NCBI GenBank assembly: GCA_902772795.1
Contig: CACYBZ010000101.1
Location: 1 to 8,037 of the forward strand
Source of the DNA: an uncultured Ruminococcus sp.
GTDB taxonomy: Bacteria; Bacillota; Clostridia; Oscillospirales; Acutalibacteraceae
Direction of reading: 5' to 3'
Length of the DNA stretch: 8,037 bases
Under the pieces are notes generated by a model. It was not told the origin of the DNA, did not search any database, and saw nothing but the letters and a program-made list of their open reading frames with translations. This document shows, in pieces, positions 5,882 to 8,037 of the stretch (position 1 is its first letter; the number at the start of each line of letters is the position of its first letter). The position numbers and the translations under genes are program-made.

Positions 5882-7081
5882 ATGTATCATGTTCAGTTTC
5901 CGAAAATGGGCTTGAATTTTGACATCAACAACCAGATACACGTCGGTAATCTGTCCATATACTGGTATGGTATTATTATTGCTGTCGGACTGATACTGGC
6001 AGTTCTTTATGGCATGGCAAATGCCAGAAGGCTTGGTGTATCAGCAGATAAACTGTTGAATTGTGTCATTGTTGGTGTAATTACAGGCATTGTCGGAGCA
6101 AGAGCCTACTATGTTCTGTTTCAGTGGGAATATTATTCGGCACATATCGATAAGATACTGGCTGTCAATGAGGGCGGTCTTGCCATATACGGTGGTATTA
6201 TCGGGGCTTTGATTGGCGGATTGATTGTTGCTAGAATTGACAAGATGGATATTCCTGCTTTGCTTGATGTGGCAGCGGTCGGTTTTCTTATCGGACAGGG
6301 TATAGGTCGATGGGGCAACTTTTTCAATCAGGAGGCCTATGGTGTTCCTACGGAATTGCCGTGGGGTATGATGAGCGAGGGTACAGACAATATTGCTGTT
6401 CACCCTTGTTTCCTCTATGAATCTGTATGGTGTCTGCTTGGCGTGTTGGTATTGCACCTGTTTTCAAAATCCAAAGCAAGAAAATATCACGGACAGATGG
6501 CACTGCTTTACATGGTATGGTACGGTGTAGAAAGAACGGTTGTTGAAGGATTGCGTACAGACAGTCTGTATATTCCCAATACGTCATTGAGGGTTTCACA
6601 GATGGTATCTATTTTCATTGCTTTACTGGGAATCGGTATGCTTATTCTGTTGAAAACGAAAAACTATCAGAGAATTATGCCTGCCGGCAGTGAAGAAATT
6701 AAAATCAACAAATTCAAGAAACCTGTCTATTCCATTGAAAAAAATGTTGATGACAATGCCAAAGAAATCAGTTCCCATTCTCTGACAATAGATTTACCCG
6801 TTGACGAAAAAGAAGTATCCACAGAAGAAACAGAGAAGTCTGACAATGAGGAAAACATAACAGAAGCAACAGAAGTGGCAAAAACAGATAAAAGCGAAAA
6901 TAAAAGAGAAAAACTGGACATAACCGCAGAATCCGAAGAAACAGCGGAAACGGAACCCTCTGAACAGACATCTGAAGAAAAAGCAGAAGAATTTTTTGAT
7001 ATCAACAGTGTTATAGAAGATGACACAGAGGCAAAAGATGTCAGGCCGACGAAAAAAGCAAAGAAAAAATCCAGAAAGTAA
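5882..7081 (+). CDS. lgt: Prolipoprotein diacylglyceryl transferase with long acidic C-terminal tail
   Basis: Lgt moves diacylglycerol from phosphatidylglycerol to the lipobox cysteine of prolipoproteins, the first step of lipoprotein maturation, in the cytoplasmic membrane. The core (about residues 1-262) has the expected multiple membrane helices. The signature GRWGNFFNQEAYG (142-154) contains R143, N146, E151 and G154, as in E. coli. WYG (28-30) matches E. coli Y26, and VEGLR (221-225) supplies the second essential arginine (R239 in E. coli). The position of E. coli H103 is tyrosine here (GLAIYGG, Y103). Bacterial Lgt proteins are usually 260-300 residues; this one is 399 because of a tail (265-399) rich in Glu, Ser and Thr with almost no hydrophobic stretches, ending in KKAKKKSRK. 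The tail should be cytoplasmic if topology follows E. coli. The start has AGGAG (5869-5873) 8 bases upstream of ATG. The gene follows yfmH by 103 bases without an evident promoter and precedes folD by 16 bases. Confidence 0.96.
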   Translation: MYHVQFPKMGLNFDINNQIHVGNLSIYWYGIIIAVGLILAVLYGMANARRLGVSADKLLNCVIVGVITGIVGARAYYVLFQWEYYSAHIDKILAVNEGGLAIYGGIIGALIGGLIVARIDKMDIPALLDVAAVGFLIGQGIGRWGNFFNQEAYGVPTELPWGMMSEGTDNIAVHPCFLYESVWCLLGVLVLHLFSKSKARKYHGQMALLYMVWYGVERTVVEGLRTDSLYIPNTSLRVSQMVSIFIALLGIGMLILLKTKNYQRIMPAGSEEIKINKFKKPVYSIEKNVDDNAKEISSHSLTIDLPVDEKEVSTEETEKSDNEENITEATEVAKTDKSENKREKLDITAESEETAETEPSEQTSEEKAEEFFDINSVIEDDTEAKDVRPTKKAKKKSRK

Positions 7082-7097
7082 GTGAGGTAAAAACACT

Positions 7098-7952
7098 ATG
7101 GCAACTATTATTGACGGTAAAACGGTTTCAGCAAGCGTGAAACAGCGTGTTGCTGAGGAATGCAAGTCACTTTATGAAAAATTCGGTAAACGTCCGGGGC
7201 TGGCAGTAATTATTGTCGGCGATGACCCTGCTTCCAGGGTATATGTCAACAACAAGAAAAAAGCCTGTGAACTGGTCGGTTTTCTTTCACGGGAATATGC
7301 TCTCCCCACAGATACCACGCAGGAAACACTGACACAACTGATTGAACAACTTAACTGTGATGATGACATCAACGGTATTTTATGTCAGTTGCCGTTGCCG
7401 AAACATCTTGACGAAAAAGCCGTCATTGAGCATATCGCTGTGGAAAAAGATGTTGATGCTTTTCATTGTGCCAATGTGGGAAAAATCATGATAGGCGATT
7501 TTGATTTTCTGCCCTGTACACCTTCAGGAATTATGGAAATGCTGGACTACTATCATATCGGAATTTCAGGTAAAGAATGTGTCGTACTGGGAAGAAGCAA
7601 CATTGTCGGTAAACCTATGGCAATGCTTCTGTTACATAAAAACGGTACAGTTACCATCTGTCACAGCAGAACACAGAATCTTAAAGAGGTTTGTCAAAGA
7701 GCGGATATCCTTGTTGTTGCCATAGGAAAGCCCTGTTTCGTCACAGCCGATATGGTAAAAGACGGTGCTGTTGTCATTGATGTCGGCATTAACCGAAAGG
7801 CAGACGGCAAATTATGCGGTGATGTTGATTTTGCTGAGGTTGAACCGAAAGCTTCCTATATCACGCCCGTTCCTGGTGGGGTAGGACCGATGACTATCGC
7901 TACACTGATGAAAAATACCCTTACCGCTTTTAAAATCCAGAATAACATTTAA
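7098..7952 (+). CDS. folD: Bifunctional methylenetetrahydrofolate dehydrogenase / methenyltetrahydrofolate cyclohydrolase
   Basis: FolD interconverts 5,10-methylene-, 5,10-methenyl- and 10-formyl-tetrahydrofolate in the cytoplasm, using NADP+ in most bacteria, and supplies one-carbon units for purines and formyl-Met. At 284 residues it is full length. Signature 1 is VGDDPASRVYVNNKKKACE (40-58), with Y49 and catalytic K53 (human K56). QLPLP (97-101) and EKDVDAFH (116-123, D120) line the folate site. The Rossmann part has VLGRSNIVGKP (163-173), and signature 2 is PGGVGPMT (259-266). The common DVDGFHP reads DVDAFHC here, a mild variant. The start is chosen by GAGGT 9 bases before the ATG. The gene follows lgt by 16 bases, so the two are almost certainly co-transcribed, and it is followed at once by an intrinsic terminator, making it the last gene of the unit. 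Confidence 0.97.
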   Translation: MATIIDGKTVSASVKQRVAEECKSLYEKFGKRPGLAVIIVGDDPASRVYVNNKKKACELVGFLSREYALPTDTTQETLTQLIEQLNCDDDINGILCQLPLPKHLDEKAVIEHIAVEKDVDAFHCANVGKIMIGDFDFLPCTPSGIMEMLDYYHIGISGKECVVLGRSNIVGKPMAMLLLHKNGTVTICHSRTQNLKEVCQRADILVVAIGKPCFVTADMVKDGAVVIDVGINRKADGKLCGDVDFAEVEPKASYITPVPGGVGPMTIATLMKNTLTAFKIQNNI

Positions 7953-7959
7953 CAAATAC

Positions 7960-8010
7960 GGACGACAGATTTTCTTTCCTGTGTGAATGAAAATCTGTCG
8001 TTCTTGTTTC
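7960..8010 (+). terminator. Rho-independent terminator after folD
   Basis: A 13-base perfect stem, ACGACAGATTTTC (7962-7974) with GAAAATCTGTCGT (7989-8001), is extended by a G:U and a G:C pair (7960-7961 with 8002-8003) and closed by a 14-base loop. A T-rich tract, TTCTTGTTTC (8001-8010), overlaps and follows the right arm. It begins 8 bases past the folD stop. On the opposite strand the stem is also followed by a loosely T-containing stretch, so weak bidirectional action is possible. Confidence 0.88.
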
Positions 8011-8037
8011 ATGTACTTTTAGCACTTGATTTTAAAA

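Noticed and set aside
6727..7165. Several minus-strand open frames (Ser- or Phe/Cys-rich) opposite the lgt tail
   Set aside because: The A-rich, low-complexity tail leaves few stops on the other strand; the products are low-complexity mirrors of it with no family features.
1..8037. Mobile elements, CRISPR arrays, tRNA/rRNA genes or a defence system
   Set aside because: No transposase, integrase, repeated spacer pattern, tRNA-like fold or nuclease/toxin signature was seen; genes are intact and of core type.

Overview
The window looks like chromosomal DNA from a low-to-moderate G+C Gram-positive anaerobe of the Clostridia. An Oscillospiraceae/Ruminococcus-type genome is my best guess. The reasons are a biotin-dependent Na+-pump beta subunit with its small OadG-type partner, a YfmF/YfmH-type M16 peptidase pair, purine-rich Shine-Dalgarno sites (AAGGAGG-like) at most genes, and canonical sigma-A-type promoters (TTGnnn-N17-TATAAT). 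No phage, insertion sequence, CRISPR array, tRNA or rRNA was seen.

Layout. Two minus-strand units occupy the left 3 kb. At the far left, oadG and oadB (1668 down to 7) encode membrane subunits of a Na+-translocating decarboxylase. They are driven by a strong promoter at 1749-1777. The carboxyltransferase and biotin carrier are not in the window and may lie beyond the left edge. Next, also on the minus strand, is a single family-2 glycosyltransferase (2934 to 1849) with its own promoter (2970-2998), which also fixes its start codon. A divergent intergenic region (2935-3205) separates this from a plus-strand cluster.

The plus-strand cluster runs yfmF, yfmH, lgt, folD (3206-7952) and ends in a clear intrinsic terminator (7960-8010). 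The first two genes overlap by 4 bases and encode an M16B pair with divided labour: YfmH carries the zinc motif HxxEH, and YfmF lacks it but carries the R/Y substrate-binding motif. After a 103-base gap comes lgt, the diacylglyceryl transferase that starts lipoprotein maturation, with an unusual acidic tail of about 135 residues ending in a basic cluster. Then, 16 bases on, comes folD of one-carbon metabolism. All four could be read from the one promoter upstream of yfmF, since I found no convincing promoter or terminator inside the cluster.

Overall the content is mostly core metabolism and envelope biogenesis. I see no convincing undescribed system. The points most worth a second look are the split-active-site M16 pair next to lgt, the Lgt tail, and the palindrome at the predicted start of transcription of the yfmF unit.
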